From: Reclinomonas americana ATCC 50394
Lineage: Eukaryota; Jakobida; Jakobea; Jakobida
Length of the DNA: 64,000 bases
Assembly: GCA_048213135.1 (NCBI GenBank)
Contig: PS015110.1
Location: 50,221-114,220 of the forward strand
Reading direction: 5' to 3'
The notes below the pieces were generated by a model. It saw nothing but the letters and a program-made list of their open reading frames with translations. It ran no database searches and was not told the origin of the DNA. Shown here piece by piece: positions 23,954 to 35,013 of the stretch; positions within the stretch are counted from its first letter, which is position 1; every line of letters begins with the position of its first letter. The translations under genes and the position numbers were made by a program.

Positions 23954-26900
23954 CTGTGGATGGTTCGTTGAGAGGTGAGAAGTGGGTGCGAATAATGGAC
24001 ACAAACACGCTTGAAAACAACATCAAGAAAAAGACAGGACACGAGACAGACCTAGAGCGAGGAGGAGCTCCTGTCGCAGCTGGGAGACGAGTTGATTACT
24101 TTCTTGCAGCTGCGTGGTGAGGTCGTCCTTGTCACGCAGAGCCACCGTCAGCTGAGCGGCTGTTTGATCTCGCTCAACCTTCAGCTGAGTGTTGCCGTGT
24201 TGAAGCTCTGCGACAGTACGTTGCAGATGATCAACCTGCTGTGTGCGTTCGGCTAAAGCATGCTGCAACTCCGCCACTGATCGCTGTAGTCGTGCAGTAT
24301 GCTGCTGCCGCTCTGCCGCAGTTCGCTGCACGTGGGCAAGCTGCTGCTGGCCTTCCGTATGCGCATGCTGCCAATGCGAGACAGCTCCCAACAGTTCCGC
24401 GTTGCGTTGCTGCAGCTCCATCACTGTTCGCCCTAGAGGTCCTTGTTGTTGTCGCTGTTGTTGCATCGCAGCAGGAGCCGGTCGCAGTTCGGCATGGTGG
24501 CACTGCCATTCTATGTCAGGCGATTGAAGTTGAGCATTGCGAAGCCGTGGTCCCTGGACCGCCTGTTGCTGTGGATACGCTCCGCCTTGATTTCGTATCC
24601 ATATTGCGTTAGAGACCTGCCGGTGCCCTTCATGGTGTTGAACAGCCTCGGCTAGAGCGGCGGCTGTCTGTGACGACGTCGTCAGAGATGTGCCGCTGCC
24701 TGGTTGTTGCGGGGGATCGCGGTGTTCTATGCCGATGCAGGCCTCCAGTTTGTACGTCTCCACCGCTCTCAGCTTCGCGATCACATTGTCCTCGTCTTTG
24801 ACGTACTCTGGTCGTTGGAAGTAAAGCACAGCGAAATGCCACCTCGCAAACTCCTCACCCTGTGCACCCAGCTTGACCTTGATGCGCTCCTTGACTGTGG
24901 CTATCGTGTCGGCCTGTGCGCGCTGTTTTGTGAGGAAAAGCACTTTACGAAAGGAGGAGATCAGACGCACCGGGGTGACACGTATGTAGAATGCATTACC
25001 GAAGCAGCGAGTGCTTCTGCGGTCCTTGCAGAAGTGCTGTACTTGCACTACGCGGTCGCCGTCGCCGACAGCAAGCTCGTCTGCCGGTATCTCCTCGACA
25101 CGCAGCACAATGTGGCCGTACTCGTGCAGCCACTCGACAGACTCGATCGGCTTGAACAACTTTTGAATCTTGCCATTAAACGTCTCGACCAATCGCAGTC
25201 GCGCCCCCGGAGGCAAGTTGGGAACATGCAAGGCAAACTCGCACAGCAGCTGATCGATAGCCCAATTGCGTGGCACAATCATCTTGACCTTTAGCTGGGC
25301 GATAACGAGAAACTCGAAACTAGTCAGCATTAATTCAGCGCAGTACAGCAGAAATCTGCGCTACCAATGACGCCAAACCTTCTCCTCCACGCGCATGTCA
25401 AAATACCGCAAGGTAACTTCCTTCAGCTTCTCAATTTCAGCCACCGACGAATCGAGTACTTCGTAGTATAGCGTGTCATTCCAAGAATTGCCATTGATCA
25501 TCATTTCGCGCAATGTCTTGGCGTCAGTGGTCTTGACGGCCGCCCGACAAGGGGCATCAAGGTACTTCGAGTGAGTCGTCAACCTAATGTACTTGGCATG
25601 GTGGTTGATGCGGCGACCAATGGCGTCCACCACATCTTGGTACCGCATGTTCTTCATCAGGTCCAGCGTGAAGCACACCGCCTTTGGTTCCTCCAGCTTG
25701 CAAATCTTGACAACGCATGGATTCACCAGTAGGTTGAAATAGTCTGAGACCAGCGGCCGCTCGGCACTGCACACATGATGACATAAGAGGGAGCGCGAAG
25801 CAAGAGCAGGACAATCAAATCACGCACTCCTCCGGCACCGGCTCGGTTTGGAAGACCAGTATGTCGCCATGCACCAGTTGTAGATCGCGCACAGTAGTCG
25901 AAGAGTGCAGGTCGCGCACTTCAAACGCTCTTTCCTGCAGCAGTAGCAGCAGCGGTTGGTCGCTCCGAAGCGCAATAGAAGAACACATACAGTCTACAGG
26001 TCTACATAATAGAAATGTATACCTGAGAGCACAGATAGCGCAACTCCGCCGGTAGACTCGCAATTTGTGAGAACATGCGACCGACGCCCTCGTCAATGGT
26101 CTCGTCTTGCGGTACACGGGCATGACCGACATATCTGCGCGTGAGTACCATGTCAAACGAATGCTCCCAAACAATGTGCGTCGGTCACACGGAGAAACGA
26201 AACTTCAGTTCCTTCTTGACGGGGTCGTAGAACTTGAAGAGAAGCAGTGGGTCGCCGAGCACGGCGATTCTGTCGATGCCAACATCTTCGACAAAAACGA
26301 AGATTCCGTCCTTGACGGAGGAGCTGGTCAGTGCAAGTGCCGTCCCCACAAGTGCTTCGTCATCGTGTGCGATCATCTTCATCGGGAGAAAGGTGTCTTG
26401 CTGCTTAAATAAGCGCCACAGGCGCTGTCGCCCAGCGGGAATAAGCGAGAGGGTTGCAACCTCGGCCTTCAGCGCATTCAACGATGACGCCTTCTGCACG
26501 CGCAACAACGACACGAATTCCTTGTCGGCGTCACTCAGCAGACCGAATCCCGTGCGCTTCCGCAGAGCTTCATCAAATACAACCTGAATGACGAGTGGGA
26601 AGTGAGCAAGAAAGTGGAGTAGCATGCAAAGCATAAGAGAGCAGACACACCCCGACAGTGACAAACAGGTCCGCCTCTTGCTTTTCACGCTTTCGCTTTG
26701 CCTTTTCCTCGTACTCCTTCTCGAAGCGCAGGCGCAGCATGTCGGGAATGCTGTCGAGCTCCAAGTACATTCCAAAATCGGATCGGCGAACGTAGACAAG
26801 CATGTCTGGTATCGCACAAAAAATTATCAGCGCACACCTTTCCGCGAAAGCCAATCGCAACATGAAAACAAACTTACAAGCATTGGCAGAGCGCTTACAC

Positions 26901-29163
26901 AGCGACTGAAATCGACGAGTGTGACCGACAGGCACATCCCAGTTTGAGTAGCCGACAAGCTTAATTGGCAGTTCGTGCGCCAGCTCCTCATCGGCGCCGT
27001 AGTTATCTTCGACGGCCTCCTTCTCAGTTGCGGGTGTAACGCGCTCATCATCAATCCTGAGCCAGTTGCCCCGAAGGCCAGGGCGCAAATACACGTAGTA
27101 ATGGCCGCCCGACACGCCGCCCGAGTGCACTAGAACCGACAACAGCAAGTAGTCGTTGCGCACAGACTTATCGGCCTCCGGTGCCATGTACGCATCAAGG
27201 TTCATCTCAGTCGGGAATTCGTAGCGATCATCAATCTGCACCCCAACATGAAGTTCAGTTGCGCGCCTCCCAGCAGATCGGCATGTGTGCACTCAATACC
27301 TTGGAAAAGATATTCGTCGCGGCGTCGTACTCAAAGCGTTTGAGCTGCAGAACGAGAACCGGCGGCAGCGACAAGAACTGGTGCCTTTTTGTGGCTGCCC
27401 TGTTGCCCAAACCAAGATAGGATTGGCTGGCGCGACTAACGCCCTCCAAGCCGGTAAACTTGTTAAACGAGTCAAGAACACCGTTGCAGCCCTTCACAAG
27501 AAGCGGCAACTCGAGGAAGGATTCCGCGTGTGGCGATGAAGAGTAGTTGCGCTTCGCGTGCTGGTCGAGGCTTTTCACACGACTGCAAAATATTGCACTC
27601 ACGGTGCCCTCTTGCGGTGTTCCCTGCAACCCAAAAGGGTATCAGAGACGTAATTTGCGGAACAAGAAAAATCGTGCGCACACCTTTAGCTTCTCGTCGA
27701 CGTTGTCGACCAACGTACACAGTACCTCCTGTGCGTCGTATTGCACATATGCATCCATTGCACTCCAACCAAATGACTTGGTCAAGACCTTGGTTGAGAC
27801 GACGTCGGGTGAGACCTGCAAACGCCAGAATGTGTACTGGAGAGCGAGTGGAATGTTGCGAGATGCATCTTCCAAGTGCAACAGTTCCATGCGATTGAGC
27901 GCACGTCGGAAGTGAGGAACATGGTACAAGATCTGCAGAAATACGTTGATGGAAGCAGTTGCGCCCTGATTGCGCAATCCCACGCAGCCCGTCTCTGTGC
28001 GAGCGTCGTAGCTGTTACGACAAAATTTGAGCGCAGTGTTTCAGTGAATCATAGTGACAATCGACACGCCCACAGACAATTGCGTACTCATGGTATGCCC
28101 AACCGAAGAATTGGTCTTTCATCACCTCGATTCGAGCTTCAATGACAAGCGTGTCATTCACAAGGCTGACGGCGAGAAGCAAGTCATGCACATGTAATGC
28201 AACAAACACAAACTATGCGACTGCACGCAACAAGCCCTCGGCTTCTGTCAGCTTGGATACATGCAGAAACTGGCCAAACCCCCAGCTGGGCTCCTGCTTG
28301 TTGAACTGTTTGCGAGTTTCTGCGTGGGAACAACACCTGGTGAGTAGAATGAGGCGGAAAACTGACGGGAAACAAGACAAACCCTGGAAGTAGGAATCGC
28401 GCATGTCCAACTGGTTAACCACACCAAGACGGAACTCAGTGTACCGGGTACAATAGTCATAGCTTGGAGAGCAATCAGCGAAGAACAAAGAAGTGAATCA
28501 GCCGGTACACAGCACGATGACGCACCGTTGTGACTGTGTGTCAGCACAACAAAGATACAATGACACATGCCTGTCGTGTTGGCGGCCGTTGGGAACCATC
28601 AGAAGCCGCCTACGCGGAGAAAGAATAAGTATCTAAAGCAATTGCGTCGAGCATCTCGTTAGACGTATCACGTGCAGAGAGAGGGAGAGAATAGAAGAGA
28701 AAGATGTGTGAGTAGATAGAAGGAAAGCACACGAGACTTGTTGGCGATCACTGGTAGATGCTCATTGTTGTGTGTGTCCCAGTGAAGTTTCTATTATTCA
28801 GAGAGAAGAACACTCACCACGGAGCGCCGGCGCACTCAAACACCTCCGAGTGCGTGCCCTGCGTCACTTGACCAAAGTTGGTCAACTTCCAGCGCACAAT
28901 TTGGAACGTTGCTGTGCCACAAACAAGAGAAAGAAGGTCAATGCGGCTCAATCTCCCACGGTGTCAATCTCTCATCCGCACAAACACGCTCACGAGTGAT
29001 GCTCTTCACGAGATAGACACCAGCAGGCTTGCCGGAATCATCAAACGCCCGCTCCTCATCTGCACGCCAATGTGAGGAACGAGACCGAGTTTCGCTGCGC
29101 TCTCACTTGCTCACCACCAATAGCCTCCACTTGCGCTGCTGAGGACAGAGCAGAGCGCTCCAT
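22664..29163 (-). CDS. USP7-like protein fused to an RLK/Pelle-like kinase (21 exons)
   Basis: Exons 29163-29118, 29059-28994, 28911-28818, 28609-28535, 28462-28383, 28319-28214, 28165-28068, 27994-27684, 27623-27300, 27235-26878, 26805-26651, 26583-26189, 26134-26023, ~25962-25828, 25766-25379, 25294-24052, 23953-23766, 23693-23593, 23525-23408, 23183-23076, 23020-22664 (TGA); about 1,620 codons. Order: MATH domain (about 40-185), ubiquitin-specific peptidase fold (190-560; His box GGHYYVYL and DD of WLRIDDERV present, Cys box altered), the USP7-type C-terminal ubiquitin-like region (570-1100), a Gln-rich coiled coil, then a full kinase (1340-1610) with GEGGQGAV, VAVKV, HRDIKPTN and DFG. USP7 normally removes ubiquitin from nuclear substrates; the kinase resembles plant U-box/RLK kinases. 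The peptidase-to-kinase intron is phase 1 on both sides. The junction of exons 13 and 14 does not resolve in phase. Confidence 0.85.
27943..27984 (-). other. Altered catalytic Cys box of the USP7-like domain
   Basis: Reading GLRNQGATASINVFLQ where active USPs have GLxNxGxTCxxN. The nucleophile position is Ala (codon GCT at 27956-27954). Deleting one C and adding one T within this stretch would give TGC TTC ATC AAC (Cys-Phe-Ile-Asn), so the region looks like a canonical box changed by two nearby, frame-compensating indels. Confidence 0.8.
28717..28799 (+). repeat. Solo copy of the inverted-repeat arm (see 30,677-31,315)
   Basis: Matches the arm at 31,250-31,330 over GGAAAGCACACGAGACTTGT, TGGCGATCACT, GATGCTCATTGTTGTGT and AGTGAAGTTTCTATTATT. 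It sits in the intron between exons 28911-28818 and 28609-28535 of the USP7-like/kinase gene. Confidence 0.8.
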
Positions 29164-29205
29164 TGTTTTGACAATGGTCGCCGAGNNNNNNNNNNNNNNN
29201 NNNNN

Positions 29206-29239
<34 letters not shown>

Positions 29240-30005
29240 TAAGCACAGTGGCAATAGCAAAGAGATCTGTCGGAATAATGCGGTGCGAGTAGATGGGACA
29301 GGACGTATGTTGCCTCGTTCCGAAGTATCTCGCGTTTCTTGAAAGGAGACATTACCACGAGTACATAGATAGGAGTCGGCGACGTTGCCGGTCACCTTGC
29401 AACAGTGATTTTCATGGCGAAAGTTAACCAGCCGCATAATGATCAAGGCGGCGCGCGCGCGCCGGCGACCACTCTCTCTCATGGAGAGAACAATGATCAG
29501 GGGAAGCTGGTGCTGAGATGATGATGGACAACAACTCCGCATAGAGTACATGAGCAGCTGCATCAAGGCAACACCACCTCGACCGACAGCCGAAGACAGA
29601 CAACAAAAGGCCACGATATCCGTTGGGATGATGTCGAGTGGAGGTGCAGCAGCAACCACAAACACAACAACGCAGCAACCTCCGAACAAGAGCCGCAGAC
29701 AGACAGTGAGAAGGTCACGATCCAGCTGAAAACAACGACCGTAATCGTCTTCGACAACCGCACACACAGAGGTGATACCGAGTGAGAGGTGCATGAGTAC
29801 CCACAGACCCAGCAAAGCAGACTTCCTGCTGCTCAATCCACATCGATTCACCAAGAACACGAGTCACCTGCACAACCGGCACTCCCTCCCCGGGCCCGCA
29901 GCTGGTGGTTCATCGTGCCAGCAATGTACTTCTCTCCCACTGCCACCTTCCCTTCGCAACTCCGTCAGCATTTAATCAAAAACATGGTGCATTCCCTTCT
30001 TCCTA
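29164..30005. other. Intergenic region, no gene recognised
   Basis: Holds the 5' flank of the USP7-like/kinase gene and the 3' flank of the gene ending at 30,006. A 20-N gap (29186-29205) abuts a (CA)n tract (29206-29237). Open frames here show no family motif and have the composition of random readings. Confidence 0.5.
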
Positions 30006-30407
30006 TCACTCGTCATCACTATCACCATAACCACCATACGCATCTGCCGCATCCTCCTCACCGCTGCTGTAGTCCTCGCCGATTTCCAGGCTGTAGCGCA
30101 TCGAAGCTGTCGTAATCTGCTTGTAAGAACACAACTTCTACATCTTGTCCCCGCACCACTACCACATCGACGCAACATTTGAGGTCGTTCAGCTGACGCC
30201 GCATGTTGTCGACGTTGAAGGGCGGTCGAGCAATGTCGCCAATGGTGGTGACGGGCGCCGCGGTGAGTTCCTCGGCCGCGGTAAACACGTCCTCGGTCAC
30301 CTGCAGCATCACGAGCGGGCAGTCGTGGCGATTGACCAGTGCGCGCTTGAGGTTGGTGTAGTGGCGGTCGAGCTGCTCGACGCGCTTGGTGGAGATGGTG
30401 GTTTCGC
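30006..30407 (-). CDS. Hypothetical protein with acidic C-terminus, 3' exons only
   Basis: Two exons: 30407-30172 (enters in phase 1 after the acceptor at 30408-30410) and 30116-30006 (TGA), joined in phase 0 across a 55-nt intron. The first encodes a charged, probably helical segment with TKRVEQLDRHYTNLKRAL and TTIGDIARPPFNVDNMRRQL. The second ends in a Glu/Asp/Ser/Gly-rich tail ending GGYGDSDDE. I do not recognise the family. The 5' exons should lie above 30,408, near or inside the inverted-repeat element and its gaps, and were not found. The short-intron structure and the well-formed acidic tail make coding likely. Confidence 0.55.
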
Positions 30408-30676
30408 CTGCATGGGTATGGGGGAAGGAGAAGATGAGTGTTTCGGTTCGGGGAGAGGTATGAGTGAGAAAACGAGACACAGGAATGGAGAAATCCTGTG
30501 CATTCGACTTCTACAGGAGATGAAGAAAATACTTGTTCTGTCTTCCATCGCGCAGGTGAGAACAAGAGGCGTATATTAGAGAGAGTGAGAGAGAGGAAAG
30601 GAGAGGATAAGCTCGGGATTGACGATTGCAATTTTTTCTCGAAAGGAGACTGTTGCGGGAGACTCCACTCACTTCA

Positions 30677-31315
30677 CTGATCCATACACAGCAATGAGCA
30701 TCTTCCAGTGATCGCCAACAAGTCTCGTGTGCTTTCCTTCTACAACTAAAACTGTTTAAAGTGTGTTGTCGATGTTGAGAANNNNNNNNNNNNNNNNNNN
30801 NNNNNNNNNNNNNNNNNNNNNNNNNNNNNNNNNNNNNNNNNNNNNNNNNNNNNNNNNNNNNNNNNNNNNNNNNNNNNNNNNNNNNNNNNNNNNNNNNNNN
30901 NNNNNNNNNNNNNNNNNNNNNNNNNNNNNNNNNNNNNNNNNNNNNNNNNNTAAAGCCCTATTCAGGGCACACGGCCTCTTGCTCTTTCTAATTCCGCGCT
31001 TTCTTTCTGGATTCTCTCTTGCATCCCTTGATCCCTCCTCTCTGTCTTCCTTATTATCGCATTCCGCTCTCACTCGATTCCTCTCCCCCCTTCGATACAT
31101 CTCTANNNNNNNNNNNNNNNNNNNNNNNNNNNNNNNNNNNNNNNNNNNNNNNNNNNNNNNNNNNNNNNNNNNNNNNNNNNNNNNNNNNNNNNNNNNNNNN
31201 NNNNNNNTTCTCAACATCAACAACACACTTAAAACAGTTTTAGTTGTAGAAGGAAAGCACACGAGACTTGTTGGCGATCACTAGTTGATGCTCATTGTTG
31301 TGTATGAATCAGTGA
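30677..31315. mobile_element. Element bounded by ~105-bp inverted repeats (foldback/MITE-like)
   Basis: The arm at 30,677-30,781 is the near-perfect reverse complement of 31,208-31,312; shared blocks include CAGTTTTAGTTGTAGAAGGA and GCACACGAGACTTGTTGGCG. The interior has 155 bp of CT-rich sequence between N gaps 30782-30950 and 31106-31207. No transposase is seen. A third arm copy lies at 28,717-28,799. The similarity is real; calling it a mobile element is inference. Confidence 0.6.
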
Positions 31316-31330
31316 GGTTTCCATTATTAT

Positions 31331-31797
31331 GTCTTCCACTTCCCTTTCTGTCGCACGATTCCGCCTCATTATCTCGATATGCTCCGTCCTTTCTCTCTCT
31401 CTCTCTATGTCTCTCTGTCTCTCTCTCACTCTCTCTCTCTCTCTCTCTCTCTGTCTATCTCTCTCTTTCTCTCTCTCTTTCTTTCTCTCTCTCTCTCTGT
31501 CATGTAACTGTGTCTATTTCAATTCTTCTCTCCCACATTCTCCCACTCTTGACGTTCCTCGCATCCAACCTCGCTAACTCGTGCAATAAGCTCCCAATTT
31601 CAGGTGGCTTCACGCGGTTACTCCTCAACAACAATCATTCACCAACAAACAGGCGCATGCTGACCAAGTCCATCCATGTTCAAAACATCAACACAAGCAC
31701 CAGTCTTGAGGCAGGAGAGAGGGAGACGGGAGGAAGAGGCAAACAACGCATGCATTCTGAGTGAGAGGGAAAAGAGAAAAGAGAGTGGAAGAGAGGA

Positions 31798-31832
<35 letters not shown>

Positions 31833-32226
31833 ATAAAGGGGAAACACATCTTGCTGCGAGCTTGCTGTTAAAGTCAAAAAGCAACAGACGCGTTCAGTGT
31901 ACGAGAGACGGCGAAGGAGACACAGTCAAGACTCGAGCGCGATCGACAAAGAAGATGCATGCAGAGGGAAGAGAGGGCGAGAAAGTTTCAAGCGCTGTCG
32001 ACAAGGAACACTTGCATTCTGAGATAGAGATAGAGAAGGTATTCTTGTGCGCGTGTTTGTCTAGAGTAATTACTCCTCCTCTACTCTTACAACATGTCTC
32101 TCCTTCATATACTCTCCCTCACTTCACTACTTTTCTCACCTTCGTTGTCTCTTCTCACCCTCTCCGTTTTTCTCTTGCATCTCCCTCGTCCCCTCACTCG
32201 CGCCCTTCTCTATCGGCATTCTTCCT
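31331..32226. other. Low-complexity region, no gene recognised
   Basis: (CT)n near 31,395-31,500 and (GA)n near 31,795-31,832 with unique sequence between. One acceptor-like site (TTGACTTTAACAG, minus strand, about 31,870) could introduce a further small exon of the RING/B-box gene, but no frame with protein-like composition follows. Confidence 0.45.
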
Positions 32227-35013
32227 TCATATCTTTCTCATCTCCATCCTCTCTCCCCCTTCTCCTCTTTGCACGCAACTCTGCACAATCGAATGACACC
32301 GCCGCTCCGCCGCATCAATCATCTCCACCGCCTTCTTCTTCTTCTCCGCCAGAGCCTCCTCCACCTGCGCAAACATCTCGAGCACCCGCTGCCGCGTCTC
32401 CTCCTGCGGCTTCTCCGCAATACCACCCAGTTGCTGCAACAGTTTGTCGCACTGGTGCTTGCGGGAGGCCATTTTTGACAGCTGTGTGTAGGTGGGGAGG
32501 AGGGGGGCAAGTGAGTGGGCAAGACTGAAGGAGAATGAAAGAGGAAAGGGAGAGGAATGTGTGAATGATGGAGGGAAAGAGAGAGCGATGGAGTGATGAG
32601 GATGTGCTGAGCATAGGCGGGAGAGCAAGGGAAGAGAGCAAGGGGGAGAGCGANNNNNNNNNNNNNNNNNNNNGGGGGAGAGCAAAGGGGGAAGAGCAAG
32701 GGGGGAAGAGCAACGGGGGAGAGCAAAGGGGGAAGAGCAACGGGAGAGCAAGGGGGAGAGCAACGGGGGAGAGCAACGGGGGAGAGCAACGGGGGAGAGC
32801 AACGGGAGAGAGCAACGGGAGAGAGCAACGGGGGAGAGCAACGGGGAGAGAGCAACGGGGAGAGAGCAACGGGGGAGAGCAACGGGGGAGAGCAACGGGA
32901 GAGAGCAGGGGAAGAGAGCGAAGGGGGAAAGCAAAGGGGGAAGAGCAAAGGGGGAAGAGCAAGGGAAGAGAGCACGGAAAGAGAGCAAGGGGAGAGAGAT
33001 GGAGTGAACAGTGATGTCATCACTTGGGCGAACCATGCTGCCAATCCGCTTGCACACCACCTTGGTGGCGTCGCGCACCGACACGCAGTGTGAGCGGCGT
33101 TCCTTATCACTATCGCATCCAAAGTAAAATCAGCAACAGGTGCCACCCCTTTTCCACACACGAGTCTCACGCAACCCTTGCACGCAGTCGCGACACAGCA
33201 GCGCATACTCGTGAATGTCAAAGAGGGTCAGCGGCAGGTGGTGGGTGTCGCACGTGAGCACCGACTCGGGGTCCTCGGTCGCCGCCAGCAGCTCCTCCAC
33301 CGACGCCGGCTGCTCGCGGTAGCGCAGGCGGCGTGAGCGGCGTGCCCAGGGGGCGAGGGTTTTGTCGGAGGGGATGGCGTTGAGCTGATGGAGAAATGAG
33401 CGAAGGAGGCATGAGGTGAGGATAGGAGGAGAGATGAGGAATAGGAAGAGAGGAAGAGAGGACGAGCGGAATGAGGAAGGGAGGAAGAAGAAGAAAGGAA
33501 GAGAGAAAGGAAGGAAGGGGATGAGAGAGAGGAAGGGGAGAAGAGGAAGAGAGTAAACTGGGAAGAAACACGGAAGACAGGAAAGAGACAGAGGAGGAAG
33601 AAGAAGGTAAAGGCTGTTCCTCTCGCCCCCTTCCTCTTTCCTCGCTCCTTCTCTCTCTCGCTTCCTCTCTTCTCCTTTCTCTTTTCCATCTTCTCTCTTC
33701 CTGTTTCATCTCTCGTCTATTCCTTCTCTTGTTTCCTCTGCCTCTGTTCATCCAGTCGTCTTCCTCCTGCCTCTCTTTCTCAATCGACTTCCTTTGCCCT
33801 GCCTTCTTCTTTTCCTCCTTCCTCTCTGTCTCTCGCTGCCTCTTTTGTTCATCTAATCGTCCTTTCCCTTCGTTCTCCTATCCTCCTCTTTCTCTCTCTC
33901 ATTCTTGAATTCTTCTCTCTTCATTTGCTCATCTTTCACCTCTTTCTCAAGCAGTAATCATCCCCAACGCCTTCCACTTCTCAGCCTTCTCCTTTGATCT
34001 CTCTCTCTCTCTCCTTCTTNNNNNNNNNNNNNNNNNNNNNNNNNNNNNNNNNNNNNNNNNNNNNNNNNNNNNNNNNNNNNNNNNNNNNNNNNNNNNNNNN
34101 NNNNNNNNNNNNNNNNNNNNNNNNNNNNNNNNNNNNNNNNNNNNNNNNNNNNNNNCGGACGCGCACACGACGGAAGCACATAGTACGTCTCATCGACCGC
34201 AACATCCTCCTGACAATCAGAAAGTTGTCAGCACAAAGATATCGAACATACAGGTCCGATGGGAGGACACACAGGCGCGCAACTCGACAAATGATGCACA
34301 TGGGCAGCTCTGCAGCAGGCGGTTGTGATGCAGCAGCAGCAGGAGGAGGCGACGAAGGTCCTTCGTTGTCGACCTCGGCAGTTGGCGTGGTCGTCGTGGT
34401 CGTCGCGACAGCTGTGGTGGTCGTCCGCTTGCGCTGCGTGTACTTGGAGCGCAGCTTACGAGCGGCCTCGCGTGCGGCCGCCTCTGCTTCGTCCAGCACC
34501 GCCTTCTCGGCCTCGTAGTCGACGTCGATGTCGACCGTCTCATCGATATTCGACGACGACGATGATGATGACGACGACGATGCAGTGGAGTCGGCGGTGT
34601 CAAAATCGAAAGTGATAGGTGCGCCCATGGGCGATGATGGCGTCTTGCTGTGCTTCTTTGGCGCCTTTTTCGCAGCAGCTCTGCCAGGAAAAATAAAAAA
34701 TCAGAAAATGCATGCACAGGGAGAAAGAAACACTCTTTGTGGGCTGCACGCACTTCGCAGGCTTCTTCTTGTTCTTGTTCTTGGCAGCAGCGCGTCTGAT
34801 CACGTGCATGCCAGTGAGTGACACGTGACACGCGCCAATTGACGGAAATACACACGTGTCACAATACCGTTGCTTCAAGCGACGCACAAAAAAGATGATG
34901 ATGAGCAGCAGTGGCACGCAGCACAGCAGAATGACTGTCCAGCGGTGCTCCTGTGGCACACACCACGGGCCGAATGCAAAGTGTGTGTCGGCGACGCAGG
35001 CGGAGTCAGCCAT
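32227..35013 (-). CDS. Membrane-anchored RING/B-box/coiled-coil (TRIM-like) protein
   Basis: Exons 35013-34868, 34795-34754, 34680-34284, 34209 into the gap (34155-34020), then 33384-33176, 33109-33034 and 32481 to 32275 or to the stop at 32227. Phases agree throughout except across the gap. It starts MADSACVADTHF. Residues about 25-44 form a hydrophobic segment (WTVILLCCVPLLLIIIFFV) followed by Arg/Lys, indicating a single membrane pass with most of the protein cytosolic. A Lys-rich and then a Ser/Asp-rich linker lead to PMCIIC...VLPSCARP, the first half of a RING finger; its second half is lost in the gap. After the gap comes a B-box (LTCDTHHLPLTLF...LLCRDCVQ...RRSHCV) and a coiled coil (VLEMFAQVEEALAEKKKK). 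RING proteins are E3 ubiquitin ligases, so a membrane-bound E3 is the likely role. No C-terminal substrate domain was found. Confidence 0.75.
32634..33000 (+). repeat. 13-15-bp minisatellite GGGGGAGAGCAAC in an intron
   Basis: About 25 imperfect head-to-tail copies of GGGGGAGAGCAAC/GGGGGAAGAGCAAA fill the intron between the B-box and coiled-coil exons of the TRIM-like gene. A 20-N gap at 32654-32673 lies inside the array. Confidence 0.9.
33385..34155. repeat. Intron/gap between RING and B-box exons
   Basis: GA-rich to about 33,610, then CT-rich (plus strand), then N at 34020-34155. It must hide the end of the RING-coding sequence; nothing else is recognised. Confidence 0.5.
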
